Positions 24,903 through 33,785 are shown, numbered from the stretch's first letter. The stretch: DNA of 64,000 nt from Streptomyces sp. H27-C3 (GCF_030063415.1 NZ_JASITA010000021.1:59402-123401); one strand, 5' to 3'. The notes: generated from the letters alone by a model not told the origin. Made by a program: numbers and translations.

Positions 24903-25292
24903 TCAGGCCCTCGTGGGCGATCCTGCCTCTTCTTCTGCCGGAGCGTCACTCAGGCCCAGGCGCAGGTGTTCGACGTGGAAGAGGGCCTGGTCGAGGAGTT
25001 CGGCGACGTGGTGGTCGTAGAGGGCGTAGACAATCGAGCGGCCGTGCCGTTCGCCGGTGACCAGGCCGAGGTTGCGCAGGAGGCGCAGCTGATGGGAGCA
25101 GGCGGAGGCTTCCATGTCGACGGCTTCGGCGAGGTCGCCGACCGCGCAGGGCCCCTCGTGGAGGCGGGCGAGGATGCGCAACCGTGAGGGTGTGGCGAGG
25201 GCCTGAAGTGTCGCCGCGACTTCGGCGGTGCCCACGGCGTCGAGGCGTTCACGTGTGGTGGCGGCGTTCTTCTTGTCGGCTCCGTGACCCAT
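24903..25292 (-). CDS. nmtR: NmtR-type ArsR/SmtB metal-sensing repressor (Ni/Co)
   Basis: A 129-residue winged-helix repressor. It begins MGHG, and relative to M. tuberculosis NmtR (ligands Gly2, His3, Asp91, His93, His104, His107) it keeps Gly2, His3, Asp93, His95, His106 and His109, a constant two-residue offset. The recognition helix is MEASACSHQLRLLRNLGLV, and the alpha-5 end reads LFHVEHLRLGLSD. It lies divergent to a P1B-type ATPase across a palindrome, as for NmtR and its efflux pump in mycobacteria. Expected to release the operator when nickel or cobalt binds. The metal assignment is strong by ligand conservation. Confidence 0.87.
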   Translation of the reverse strand: MGHGADKKNAATTRERLDAVGTAEVAATLQALATPSRLRILARLHEGPCAVGDLAEAVDMEASACSHQLRLLRNLGLVTGERHGRSIVYALYDHHVAELLDQALFHVEHLRLGLSDAPAEEEAGSPTRA

Positions 25293-25310
25293 GGAGACAT
25301 CCTAGCGATG

Positions 25311-25334
25311 ACATGTGAAGAGCTCTTCAGGTGT
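25311..25334. promoter_or_regulatory. candidate NmtR operator (24-bp near-perfect palindrome)
   Basis: Core TGAAGAGCTCTTCA is a perfect 14-bp palindrome, extended by ACAnn/nnTGT on each side (positions 25311-25334), so it is a 24-bp dyad with two mismatched pairs. It lies 18 bp before the nmtR start and about 55 bp before the ATPase start. Size and symmetry fit ArsR/SmtB 12-2-12 operators. Confidence 0.65.
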
Positions 25335-25389
25335 TCTTGTATGGTGGTGGTGTGTTGCCGTCTTCCCGCCCGCGAAGGGTCGCTCTTTC

Positions 25390-27375
25390 ATGCCTTCTGT
25401 CTTGCTCCGGCGTCCCGAACGGCCTGCGTTGGCCGGTGAGGGGGCGGCGCCGCGTCGGCGTACACGGGTCCTCGCGCTTGCCGAGGCCCGCTGGGCCGGC
25501 GCGGCCCTGCTGCTGTTCCTGATCGCTTTGCCACTCCAGTTCGCCGGCGCCCCCGCATGGACATGGGGGCCGCTGTACGCGGCTGCGTACGTCACCGGCG
25601 GTTGGGAACCGGCCTGGGCGGGGCTCCAGGCGCTGCGGGAGAAGACCCTGGATGTGGACCTGCTGATGATCGTGGCGGCTGTCGGAGCCGCGTCGATCGG
25701 GCAGGTGATGGACGGCGCGTTGCTGATCGTCATCTTCGCGACCTCGGGTGCTCTGGAGGCGTTCGCCACAGCCCGGACGCAGGATGCGGTCCGGGGACTG
25801 CTCGACCTTGCCCCCACTACCGCCACCCGCGTGTCCGACGACGGCCATGAGGAGACGGTTCGCAGCGCCGACCTCGCGGTCGGCGACACCGTCCTCGTCC
25901 GCCCCGGTGAGCGAGTGGGCGCCGACGGCCGCGTACTGCACGGCGCCAGTGACGTCGACCAGGCCACCATCACCGGTGAAGCGCTGCCGGTGGCGAAGGA
26001 GACGGGGGACGAGGTCTTCGCGGGAACCCTGAACGGCAGCGGTGCCCTGCGGATCAAGGTGGAACGGGACGCCTCGGATTCCGTCATCGCCCGCATCGTG
26101 GTCATGGTCGAGGAAGCCTCCGAGACGAAGGCGCCCACGCAGCTCTTCATCGAGAAGATCGAGCAGCGGTACAGCCTCGGCATGGTCGCCGCCACCCTGG
26201 CCGTCTTCACCGTCCCGCTGGTATTCGGGGCCGATCTGGAGGGCTCCCTGCTGCGGGCGATGACTTTCATGATCGTCGCCTCTCCGTGCGCGGTGGTCCT
26301 GGCTACCATGCCGCCGCTGCTGTCGGCCATCGCCAATGCCGGACGTCACGGCGTGCTGGTGAAGTCCGCGGTGGTGATGGAGCGGCTCGGTCAGATCGAC
26401 GCGGTCGCCCTGGACAAGACCGGCACCCTGACCGAGGGCACCCCACGCGTCACCGACGTCCTCGCGCTGTACGGCAGTGGCCTCGACGACGACGGCCTGC
26501 TCGCCCTGGCCGCGGCCGCCGAGCATCCCAGCGATCATCCCTTGGCGCGGGCTGTCGTCGACGCAGCCCGAGAGCGCCGTATCCCCCTTGTGGCAGCGGA
26601 CGATTTCACCTCAGCCCCCGGCATCGGAGTGCGCGCCACCATCGGATCGGCCCGGATCGCCGTCGGCGCGCCGGCGCGACTCCTGGGCGCCACCGATGCC
26701 ACAGGGGCCGCGGTCGTGGCGGCAGAACTGGAGAGCGGAGGGCGGACCGCGGTGATCGTCCAGCAGGACGGCATCCCCGTAGGCGTGCTCGGCATCGCCG
26801 ACCGACTGCGGTCCGACGCGGCCACGACCGTCACCGCGCTGAGCGCGCTGAGCGGCAGGACTCCGGTGCTGCTGACCGGCGACAATCCGAGGGCCGCCGC
26901 GCGCCTCGCCGCCGAGGTCGGTATCAGCGACATCCGTGCCGGGCTCATGCCGCAGGACAAGGTCGCCGCGGTACGGGACATGGCCGCCGCCGGGCGACGG
27001 GTGCTGGTCGTCGGCGACGGCATCAACGACGCTCCAGCACTGGCCGCCGCCCACACGGGTATCGCTATGGGCCGGGCGGGCTCAGACCTTGCCCTGGAGA
27101 CAGCCGACGCTGTCATCGTCCGCGACGAACTGGCCACGATCCCCGCCGTCATCGCACTGTCCCGCGCGGCAAGACGCTTGGTGGTGCAGAACCTCGTCAT
27201 TGCCGGCGTCTTCATCTCTGGGCTGGTGATCTGGGACCTGGCCGGGCACCTTCCCCTGCCGCTGGGCGTCCTGGGTCACGAGGGATCCACCGTCATCGTC
27301 GGTCTGAACGGCCTGCGCCTGCTGCGCGACGCCGCCTGGAACCGTGCCACCGACCCGGACAGGAGGCATGCGTGA
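25390..27375 (+). CDS. P1B-4-type metal efflux ATPase (Ni/Co, CtpJ/CtpD-like)
   Basis: A 661-residue heavy-metal P-type ATPase. The membrane metal site is SPC (residues 298-300), not CPC, and the last helices carry HEGST (630-634), both marks of the P1B-4 subgroup that exports Co2+, Ni2+ or related ions. The phosphorylation Asp is D342 in DKTGTLTEG; the hinge is GDGINDAP (542-549). No N-terminal CxxC metal-binding domain is present. The ATG 25390 start avoids the operator; the frame is open to 25315. Divergent NmtR indicates induction by Ni or Co. It overlaps the next frame by 4 bp (GTGA). Confidence 0.88.
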   Translation: MPSVLLRRPERPALAGEGAAPRRRTRVLALAEARWAGAALLLFLIALPLQFAGAPAWTWGPLYAAAYVTGGWEPAWAGLQALREKTLDVDLLMIVAAVGAASIGQVMDGALLIVIFATSGALEAFATARTQDAVRGLLDLAPTTATRVSDDGHEETVRSADLAVGDTVLVRPGERVGADGRVLHGASDVDQATITGEALPVAKETGDEVFAGTLNGSGALRIKVERDASDSVIARIVVMVEEASETKAPTQLFIEKIEQRYSLGMVAATLAVFTVPLVFGADLEGSLLRAMTFMIVASPCAVVLATMPPLLSAIANAGRHGVLVKSAVVMERLGQIDAVALDKTGTLTEGTPRVTDVLALYGSGLDDDGLLALAAAAEHPSDHPLARAVVDAARERRIPLVAADDFTSAPGIGVRATIGSARIAVGAPARLLGATDATGAAVVAAELESGGRTAVIVQQDGIPVGVLGIADRLRSDAATTVTALSALSGRTPVLLTGDNPRAAARLAAEVGISDIRAGLMPQDKVAAVRDMAAAGRRVLVVGDGINDAPALAAAHTGIAMGRAGSDLALETADAVIVRDELATIPAVIALSRAARRLVVQNLVIAGVFISGLVIWDLAGHLPLPLGVLGHEGSTVIVGLNGLRLLRDAAWNRATDPDRRHA

Positions 27376-27550
27376 ACCGCCGTACCAAGAAGCCCGCTTC
27401 CGCCGCGGGAACGTCGCGGCCCACGGTGACTGTCTGCCGTGGCTGTTGCGGCACCCGGGCCAAGGTTCCCCGCCTGGATCACGCAGGGCACCTCGTCTGT
27501 TTGCCTGTCCGTGATGCGCGAGCCCGCGGGCCTCCGGGAGGCCGATTAGG
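27372..27550 (+). pseudogene. thioredoxin-like [2Fe-2S] ferredoxin, remnant
   Basis: A frame opened by GTG 27372 (overlapping the ATPase stop) begins MNRRTKKPASAAG and then SRPTVTVCRGCCGT. Related actinobacterial ferredoxin-like proteins have RPTVTVCRGCCCGT followed by KHPG-type and LDHAAQL segments; here one Cys is missing and after LDHAGHLVCLPV the frame loses resemblance. The frame stays open to 27791, overlapping the next gene. I read it as a decayed gene that was once coupled to the ATPase. Low certainty. Confidence 0.35.
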
Positions 27551-27558
27551 ATGCGGGT

Positions 27559-27987
27559 ATGAGTCAGCAGGCGTGGTGCGCGGCCCGGCCCGGTGGGGTG
27601 CGGCTGTATGCCCTGCTCGTGCTGGCCGTGCTCGCGGGGCTGGTGGCCATGCACGGCTTGGGGCCAGTAGTCACCTTGTCCTCGTCCTCCGCCATGTCTG
27701 TGGATCGTCATACGGTCACGGCCGCTGCCCCGTCACACGCAGGCGCAGCCGGATGCGAGGACTGCGCCCATGCCGGTCACGAGGGTGGTGACGCCGGCGG
27801 GCATACCGAGCACGCCGACGCCACATGTGCCGCCAGCGGCACGAGCGGAGGACCCGCACTGCCAGCCCTGGCTCCAGCCGGGCTGATTACGTACCCCGCT
27901 GTGGCCGTGCCGGCCCCTCTTCATGAGGCAAGGGTCGGTGGCCGGGCACCTCCCTCATTGAGCGAACTGCAACTCCTGCGCATATAG
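27559..27987 (+). CDS. DUF6153-like His-rich membrane/secreted protein
   Basis: A 142-residue protein with one N-terminal membrane or signal segment (LYALLVLAVLAGLVAMHGLG), then an extracellular region rich in His and Cys: CEDCAHAGHEGGDAGGHTEH and ADATCAA. It ends PPSLSELQLLRI, the ending I recall for the Streptomyces DUF6153 family. The clustered His and two CxxC-like pairs suggest metal binding outside the cell. It lies directly after the metal ATPase and before a DUF305 lipoprotein. Function not established. Confidence 0.7.
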   Translation: MSQQAWCAARPGGVRLYALLVLAVLAGLVAMHGLGPVVTLSSSSAMSVDRHTVTAAAPSHAGAAGCEDCAHAGHEGGDAGGHTEHADATCAASGTSGGPALPALAPAGLITYPAVAVPAPLHEARVGGRAPPSLSELQLLRI

Positions 27988-28073
27988 GCGGCTCCGGCGT
28001 GCCGGCCTCCTTGCGTCGGTGATGCCCTTCAGAGCCATGCCTGATTGAGCGCACACACAGGAGTTGCATCACC

Positions 28074-28706
28074 ATGACCGCACACCGTTCCATGACCCGC
28101 CGCGCAGCCGCTGTGGCAGCCGCGGCCTCCGCTGCCGTCGTGCTCGCCGCCTGTGGCGGGGGAAGCGACAGCTCCGCAGGCCACGACGGCCACGAGAAGA
28201 CCTCCTCGCCCACGGCGTCCGCTTCTGCCGAGCGTGGCGCGCAGAACGCCGCCGATGTGGCCTTCGCGAAGGGGATGATCCCGCACCACAGGCAGGCCGT
28301 TGAGATGGCCGAGCTGGCGGAGACTCGGGCCCGGTCCTCCGACGTCAAGGAGTTGGCAGCAGAGGTCAAGAAGGCTCAGGATCCTGAGATCAAGACCCTC
28401 TCGGAGTGGCTGACCTCCTGGGGTGAGGAAGTCCCTAAGGAAGGCGGGAGCAGCGAGCACTCCGGGCACTCCATGTCCGGGATGATGACGCCCGAGGACA
28501 TGGACAAGCTGGAGAAGGCTTCCGGCAAGGCGTTCGACACCGCGTTCCTCGAAATGATGATCAAGCATCACGAAGGTGCGGTGGAGATGGCGAAGACCGA
28601 GCAGTCCGACGGTGCCCACCAGCCCGCCAAGGACATGGCCGGCGACATCGTCACCTCTCAGAGTTCTGAGATCACGCGCATGAACAAGCTGCTCGGCACG
28701 AGCTGA
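28074..28706 (+). CDS. DUF305 family lipoprotein
   Basis: A 210-residue exported lipoprotein: signal peptide with lipobox LAAC (Cys27), then a His-containing linker (GHDGHEKTSS) and two DUF305 ferritin-like halves. The first has FAKGMIPHHRQAVEMAELAE, the second FLEMMIKHHEGAVEMAKTEQ; the HH pairs are likely metal ligands, with more His/Met between them (HSGHSMSGMM). DUF305 proteins are frequent in copper and other metal-resistance loci, but the exact function is unknown. A strong hairpin follows the stop. A degraded DUF305 copy lies at 36.4 kb, within the same island. Confidence 0.87.
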   Translation: MTAHRSMTRRAAAVAAAASAAVVLAACGGGSDSSAGHDGHEKTSSPTASASAERGAQNAADVAFAKGMIPHHRQAVEMAELAETRARSSDVKELAAEVKKAQDPEIKTLSEWLTSWGEEVPKEGGSSEHSGHSMSGMMTPEDMDKLEKASGKAFDTAFLEMMIKHHEGAVEMAKTEQSDGAHQPAKDMAGDIVTSQSSEITRMNKLLGTS

Positions 28707-28723
28707 CCGCACGAGCCGCAACC

Positions 28724-28751
28724 GCGGGGGCGGCCCACCGGCCGCCCCCGC
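28724..28751 (+). terminator. hairpin terminator after the DUF305 gene
   Basis: GCGGGGGCGGCC / GGCCGCCCCCGC, a perfect 12-bp stem with loop CACC, 17 bases after the stop codon. Confidence 0.75.
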
Positions 28752-28818
28752 CCCCCGACCGGGTGCTTATACCGCGTCCGGTGATCAGCTTCCTCCGCGA
28801 CCAGCTTGGACTTCCTCC

Positions 28819-29745
28819 GTGATCACACGTTCCTTTGTGCTGCCTCCGCGCCACCGGCGGCGGGCAGCCGCAGCCCTCATAGCCTGTTGCGCGCTCCTGC
28901 TGGGCTCGTGCAGTTCGGCTGACAGCAGCTCCACCGCTGAGGAGACTGCCTCGCTCGACCCAGGGACGGGGCACTTGCACGGGTTGGGCGTCGACCCGGC
29001 CGACGGCGCCGTCTACGCCGCTGGGCACCTGGGCGTCTTCCGCCTGACCGGGGCCGAAGCAGTCCGCGTCGCCGACCGCTACCAGGACACCATGGGCTTC
29101 ACCGTCACGGGTCCAGGCACGTTTCTGGCCAGCGGCCACCCCTCACCCACCGACCGCACTGCGGCATCCCCTCACCTGGGCCTGATCCGCAGCACCGACG
29201 CCGCTCGCACCTGGAGGACCGTGTCCGCCGAAGGCGAGGCCGACTTCCACGCCCTGCAGCGAGCGGGTGGCACCCTTTACGGCTTCGACAGCCAGACCTC
29301 GCAGGTATGGGCCAGCACAAACGAAGGACGCACCTGGGACCGCCGCGCTCGCCTGCCCGCGAGCGACCTGGCCGCCCATGCAGATGCGCCTCAGGAGATA
29401 TGGGCAACCACTCCGGACGGCCCTGTGATCAGCAGTGACGGAGGCCGCACCTTCCGTCCCGTTTCCCGGGCCCCGGATCTCGCCGCAATTGAACGACCGG
29501 CTCCCGACACCCTCGTGGCTCTTGGAGCGGACGGGACGATCCTGAACAGCCGTGACGGCCGCGCCTGGAAAGCGCGGGGCCGCCTGCCTCTCTCGCAGGA
29601 AGCGAAACCCACCGTCCTGACGGCCGTGAGCCCCACGCACCTGCTGGCCGCCGACTCGGGCGACACGGTCTACGAGTCGCAGAACGGCGGCCGGAGTTGG
29701 CGGGTGCTGCACCGCCCCACCGGCCAGTCCGGTGATATCCACTAG
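28819..29745 (+). CDS. BNR-repeat lipoprotein (F510_1955-type glycosylhydrolase-like)
   Basis: A 308-residue exported beta-propeller. It has a signal peptide with lipobox (CCALLLGSC), then TGHLHGLGVDPADGAVYAAG, the opening block of the F510_1955 family, and Asp-box/BNR-like turns: STDAARTWRTV, STNEGRTWDRR, SSDGGRTFRPV, SRDGRAWKA and SQNGGRSWRVL. Despite the family name, no glycosidase activity is established that I know of. It starts with GTG 28819 in a separate transcription unit after the DUF305 terminator. In other actinobacteria this family often accompanies DUF305 and copper genes, which fits here. Confidence 0.72.
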   Translation: MITRSFVLPPRHRRRAAAALIACCALLLGSCSSADSSSTAEETASLDPGTGHLHGLGVDPADGAVYAAGHLGVFRLTGAEAVRVADRYQDTMGFTVTGPGTFLASGHPSPTDRTAASPHLGLIRSTDAARTWRTVSAEGEADFHALQRAGGTLYGFDSQTSQVWASTNEGRTWDRRARLPASDLAAHADAPQEIWATTPDGPVISSDGGRTFRPVSRAPDLAAIERPAPDTLVALGADGTILNSRDGRAWKARGRLPLSQEAKPTVLTAVSPTHLLAADSGDTVYESQNGGRSWRVLHRPTGQSGDIH

Positions 29746-29945
29746 CCGGGACGCCGCGCCGTACGTCTGGTGTGACGTACGTCCCACCTCTCTTCTGCCT
29801 TCCGCGGAGCGCGCTCCGGGTAGGCCGTGGTCAGCGCGTCACCTGCGCTGTCGCGGAAGTGCGCGTCCAGACGCAGCCGCACGTGCGAGCGCTGTTCGCA
29901 GCCGGACGGCGAAGAGACGGCAGGACGAGCGGCTAGGATCACAGC

Positions 29946-30374
29946 ATGGTTACGGCCTGGTCGTCTCCCGGTGTGTCCCGGACCCGCTCGTCAGCGGGTC
30001 CGCTGCGCATGCTGTGGGTGGCTGTCACGCTGTTCGCCTTCGTCTACGCGCACGGTGTGAGTCCAGAAGCGGTCAGCGGCCATCTGGACGCCGGCGCGAC
30101 TGCGCCCGCTGCGGCCGCCGTTCACGGCCAGGCGGTCGAGAGCGGGCCGGCTGATCACCACGGTGGTGGGCATCACGGCCCGTCTCATGCGGCTGCACAG
30201 TGCGTACCTGGTCAGCCTCAGCAGACACCGGCTCTGGATGCCCCGAGCGTCTGTGCCCTGGTCCCGGCAGACGCTCCGCCATTGCCGCGGAACGCTCCGG
30301 TCGCCTTCGGTGATGTCGCGGCGGCCAAACAATTGCCGAGCACGTCGATAAGGGCCACAGTCCTGCAGATCTAG
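29946..30374 (+). CDS. His-rich secreted or membrane protein
   Basis: A 142-residue protein with one hydrophobic segment (MLWVAVTLFAFVYAHGVSPE) and an outer region containing ADHHGGGHHGPSHAA plus two Cys (QCVPG, SVCAL). It ends TSIRATVLQI. The layout mirrors the DUF6153-like protein at 27.6 kb, so it may be a diverged paralogue. The His cluster suggests metal binding. No terminator separates it from the next gene. Function unknown. Confidence 0.62.
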   Translation: MVTAWSSPGVSRTRSSAGPLRMLWVAVTLFAFVYAHGVSPEAVSGHLDAGATAPAAAAVHGQAVESGPADHHGGGHHGPSHAAAQCVPGQPQQTPALDAPSVCALVPADAPPLPRNAPVAFGDVAAAKQLPSTSIRATVLQI

Positions 30375-30602
30375 CGCCCGGCGACTTTCCCCGGCCTTCC
30401 ACGCCTTCCCGTGTGACGTGACATCGGGCAGCCCTATACCCGGCTGCAGGCGTGATGCGGCCGGGCGTCGCCGTTTCCTTCCTTGCTCCGACGCGCCGCG
30501 GCGTGTCGCAAGGCAGGTTTTTGCGACGTTGCCCTGCCCTGGACCGTCCCGCCCGCCGCTGCGCTGCCCTTGTGGTGCGCGACGGCCGTCTGCGGAGGAA
30601 CT

Positions 30603-31013
30603 GTGCTCTCGCCATCGCGTATTCGTCGCCGTCCCCTTCTCGTCCCTGTGCATCACCGACTCCTGGCCCTGCTCCTGACCAGCCTGCTCCTGAGCGTGCT
30701 CCGCTGTGCGCTGCCGCTCCACGAGTCCGAAGCTCACGGCACGCCCCCCGTGGTCTCATCCGCCCAGCAGGACATTGAGCAACCGCCACAAGCTGCCGGG
30801 CCCGTTGGCTCCTCCTGCTCGCCGACCGGTAGCGACAATGCCGTGGCCGGAGAGCAGCGGACACGTACGCCGGCATCCGCCGCCACTGCGCCCGAAGCGA
30901 CAACGGCCTGCTCGGTGACACCTGACACCAGCGCCTGGCTTGCACAGGCGGCGGCCCCGAAGGCCGGCTCCGGCCGCTCAATTCTGTGCTCCCTGTGCCG
31001 GTGGCGGAGGTAG
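30603..31013 (+). CDS. small exported protein upstream of cysteine-synthase-like gene
   Basis: A 136-residue protein. GTG 30603 is chosen because GGAGGAA lies directly upstream (30594-30600); the longer frame upstream has no support. The N-terminus has an RIRRR charge cluster and a hydrophobic segment (LLALLLTSLLLSVLRCALPL), then a low-complexity Thr/Ala/Pro region with scattered Cys, and ends SILCSLCRWRR. It resembles nothing I can name. It lies 130 bp before the cysteine-synthase-like gene and might belong with it. Confidence 0.55.
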   Translation: MLSPSRIRRRPLLVPVHHRLLALLLTSLLLSVLRCALPLHESEAHGTPPVVSSAQQDIEQPPQAAGPVGSSCSPTGSDNAVAGEQRTRTPASAATAPEATTACSVTPDTSAWLAQAAAPKAGSGRSILCSLCRWRR

Positions 31014-31142
31014 GCCGGTCCTTCCCGCCGCAGCATGACGCGGCCGTCGCTCCGCCCCTGGGACCTGGTCACGGTCCGGGCCAAGCGACGTGCGAGAGAT
31101 CAGCACCCGACGCGCCGTTCACCGACTGATGAGAGCCGACTG

Positions 31143-32264
31143 ATGCACTCTCCGAACACCACCCACCTCGCCAAGCCCGGCCACGCCGCCTTGTCCGGTC
31201 TGGTCGGCAACACACCGCTCCTGCACGTCAGTGAGCCCTTCGCTCCTGCCGGACGGGGATTCTGGGCAAAGCTGGAAGGCTTCAACCCCGGCGGCATAAA
31301 GGACCGCCCCGGTCTGCACATGGTCGAACGCGCCCGCGCCCGCGGTGATCTGAAGCCCGGGGCCCGGATCATCGAGTCCACCAGCGGTACCCTCGGCCTC
31401 GGCCTTGCCCTGGCCGGGATGGTCTACGGCCACCCGGTCACCCTGGTCACCGACCCGGGCCTGGAGATGTCCATGACCCGCCTGCTGACCGCGTACGGCG
31501 CCCAGGTCAACGTCGTCTCCGAAGCCCATCCCACCGGCGGCTGGCAGCAGGCCCGGCGTGACCGCGTCACCCAACTGATCGGGCAGCACCCGGATTCCTG
31601 GTGCCCGGACCAGTACAACAACCCCGACAACACCACCGCGTACACCCCGTTGGCCCTGGAACTGGCCACCGAACTCGGCCACATCGACGTGCTGGTGTGC
31701 AGTGTCGGCACCGGCGGTCACTCGGCCGGGGTCTCGCGGGTCCTGCAGCAGCTCTACCCCGACCTGAAGCTCGTCGGCGTGGACACCGTCGGCTCCACCA
31801 TCTTCGGCCAGCCCGCCCGCACACGCCTGATGCGCGGCCTCGGATCGAGCATCTATCCCCGCAACGTCGCCTATGACAACTTCTCCGAGGTCCACTGGGT
31901 CGCCCCTGCCGAGGCGGTGTGGTCCTGCCGGCAGCTGGCCGCCTCCCACTACGCCACCGGCGGGTGGAGCGTCGGCGCGGTCGGCCTGGTCGCCGGATGG
32001 CTCGCCCGCACGATGCCCGCGGACACGCGAATCGCGGCGATCTTCCCCGACGGGCCGCAGCGCTATCTCGGCACGGTGTACGACGACGACTACTGCGCCG
32101 CCCACGGCCTGCTCGACTTCCCGCCCGCGTCCGAACCGGAGGTGATCGGCCGCCTGGACGAGAAGGAGGTCAACCGCTGGACCCGGTGCACGAGTGTGGT
32201 CGACCCGCTGTCCCTCACCGCCGATGAGACGCGCGCCGAGACCGACGTGGAGGAGGGCCGGTGA
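31143..32264 (+). CDS. PLP-dependent cysteine synthase family enzyme
   Basis: A 373-residue fold-type II PLP enzyme. The Schiff-base Lys is K53 in NPGGIKDRPG (CysK: NPGGSVKDR, so one residue shorter); the substrate loop is STSGTLGLG in place of the usual STSGNTG; the phosphate loop is GTGGHSAG; the C-terminal site is FPDGPQRYLGT. These differences mean it is probably not a housekeeping O-acetylserine sulfhydrylase. It is translationally coupled (GTGA, 4-bp overlap) to an MFS exporter. SbnA-type enzymes of this fold make diamino-acid precursors of siderophores, so a product that is made and then exported is plausible; this is inference. Confidence 0.82.
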   Translation: MHSPNTTHLAKPGHAALSGLVGNTPLLHVSEPFAPAGRGFWAKLEGFNPGGIKDRPGLHMVERARARGDLKPGARIIESTSGTLGLGLALAGMVYGHPVTLVTDPGLEMSMTRLLTAYGAQVNVVSEAHPTGGWQQARRDRVTQLIGQHPDSWCPDQYNNPDNTTAYTPLALELATELGHIDVLVCSVGTGGHSAGVSRVLQQLYPDLKLVGVDTVGSTIFGQPARTRLMRGLGSSIYPRNVAYDNFSEVHWVAPAEAVWSCRQLAASHYATGGWSVGAVGLVAGWLARTMPADTRIAAIFPDGPQRYLGTVYDDDYCAAHGLLDFPPASEPEVIGRLDEKEVNRWTRCTSVVDPLSLTADETRAETDVEEGR

Positions 32265-33565
32265 AGGGCACCATCGCGCAGGTCCGCACGTACGAGCGCA
32301 GCGTCCAGCTGTTGATGGTCAACCAGTTCACCATCAACCTCGGCTTCTACATGCTGATGCCGTACCTGGCCACGCACTTGGCCGGGCCTCTCGGTCTCGC
32401 CGGATGGCTCGTCGGCCTCATCCTCGGCGTACGGAACTTCAGCCAGCAGGGCATGTTCCTGGTAGGCGGGACGCTGGCCGACCGGTTCGGCTACAAGCCA
32501 ATGATCATCGCAGGGATGGCGCTGCGCATCGTCGGCTTCGCGACCCTCGGGCTCGTCGACTCCGTGCCCGCGCTGATCGCCGCGTCCGCCGCGACGGGCC
32601 TGGCCGGCGCACTGTTCAACCCGGCCACTCGCGCCTACCTCGCCGCTGACGCGGGGGAACGCCGGGTGGAGGCGTTCGCGCTGTTCAACGTCTTCTACCA
32701 GGCCGGAATCCTGCTCGGCCCGCTGGTAGGCATGATGCTGACCGGCATCGACTTCCGCATCACCTGCCTGACCGCGGCCGGTATCTTCGCAGTCCTGAGC
32801 ATCGTGCAGATCCGGGCCCTGCCGGCGCGCCGATCCGACGACACCAAGGTGCAGGCCGACGGCCGCCGGGAGAGTGTGCTGTCGCAGTGGCGCGGCATCC
32901 TGGCCAACCGGCCGTTCCTGCTGTTCTCACTCGCCATGGTCGGCTCGTACGTCATGACCTTCCAGGTCTACCTCGCGCTGCCGCTGGAAGTGCGACGCCT
33001 GGGCGGCGAGGGCCAGTTCGGAACCGCGGCGGTGGCGCTGCTGTTCGCCGTGTCGGGGCTCAGCACCATCCTCGGCCAGACCAGGGTGACCGCCTGGTGC
33101 AAGGCCCGCATGGAGCCCGGACAGGCGCTCGTCCGGGGCCTGCTGGTCATGGGAGCCGCGTTCGTACCGCTGCTGCTCGCCACCGCCATGCCCGTACCGG
33201 ACGGCGGGATCGGGCTGTGGCTACTCGCGGCGGTGCCGCCGGCGCTGTCGGCGCTGCTGCTCGCCCTGGGCACGATGATCGCCTACCCGTTCGAGATGGA
33301 CACCATCGTCCGTCTCTCCGGCAACCGCCTCGTCGCCACGCACTACGGCCTGTACAACACCATCTGCGGCGTCGGCATCACCCTCGGCAACCTCCTCACC
33401 GGAGCCGCACTGGACGCGGCCCGCACCGCCGGAGTGTCCGCACTGCCGTGGATCGCGCTGCTCCTGCTGGGCCTTGCCTGCGCCGCCGCCGTGTACGGGC
33501 TGCACCGCACCGGCCGCCTGGCACCTCCGGTACCCGCTGCACAGCCTGAACCGGCCGCAGCCTGA
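32261..33565 (+). CDS. MFS transporter coupled to the cysteine-synthase-like enzyme
   Basis: A 434-residue, 12-helix MFS protein. Motif A lies in LVGGTLADRFGYKPMIIAG, and motif C-like Gly residues follow in helix 5 (FYQAGILLGPLVGMML). The opening YERSVQLLMVNQFTINLGFY is typical of the MdtH/YfcJ-like exporters. GTG 32261 overlaps the upstream enzyme gene by 4 bp, so the two are made together. The likely role is export of the enzyme's product or a derivative. A hairpin lies 20 bp downstream. Confidence 0.85.
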   Translation: MKGTIAQVRTYERSVQLLMVNQFTINLGFYMLMPYLATHLAGPLGLAGWLVGLILGVRNFSQQGMFLVGGTLADRFGYKPMIIAGMALRIVGFATLGLVDSVPALIAASAATGLAGALFNPATRAYLAADAGERRVEAFALFNVFYQAGILLGPLVGMMLTGIDFRITCLTAAGIFAVLSIVQIRALPARRSDDTKVQADGRRESVLSQWRGILANRPFLLFSLAMVGSYVMTFQVYLALPLEVRRLGGEGQFGTAAVALLFAVSGLSTILGQTRVTAWCKARMEPGQALVRGLLVMGAAFVPLLLATAMPVPDGGIGLWLLAAVPPALSALLLALGTMIAYPFEMDTIVRLSGNRLVATHYGLYNTICGVGITLGNLLTGAALDAARTAGVSALPWIALLLLGLACAAAVYGLHRTGRLAPPVPAAQPEPAAA

Positions 33566-33584
33566 CTCGACCGGCCCCACGGGT

Positions 33585-33618
33585 GCGGGGGCAGGTGCCC
33601 AGGACCGCCCGCCCCCGC
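33585..33618 (+). terminator. hairpin after the MFS gene
   Basis: GCGGGGGC (33585-33592) pairs with GCCCCCGC (33611-33618) around an 18-base loop that can itself pair partly. It sits about 20 bases past the stop and before the blaI promoter region. Confidence 0.45.
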
Positions 33619-33785
33619 GCCCGGCGTGGCGTAAACAGGACGAGCAACGGCGCAACGACCGCGCCCGGCGTACGGCCCCCGTGGGGTGGATGCGGCGACT
33701 GTTGTCGACCAAAATCCACGCAAGAGGCGACGCACACAGCGGCCTACTATGGTCCGCGTACTCTGCGGCGGAAGAAAGAAGGGCC

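Noticed and set aside
33744..33762. Half-palindrome CTACTATGG...GTACT as a BlaI operator
   Set aside because: Symmetry is weak compared with known TACTACA-N-TGTAGTA operators; kept only as a remark in the blaI entry.
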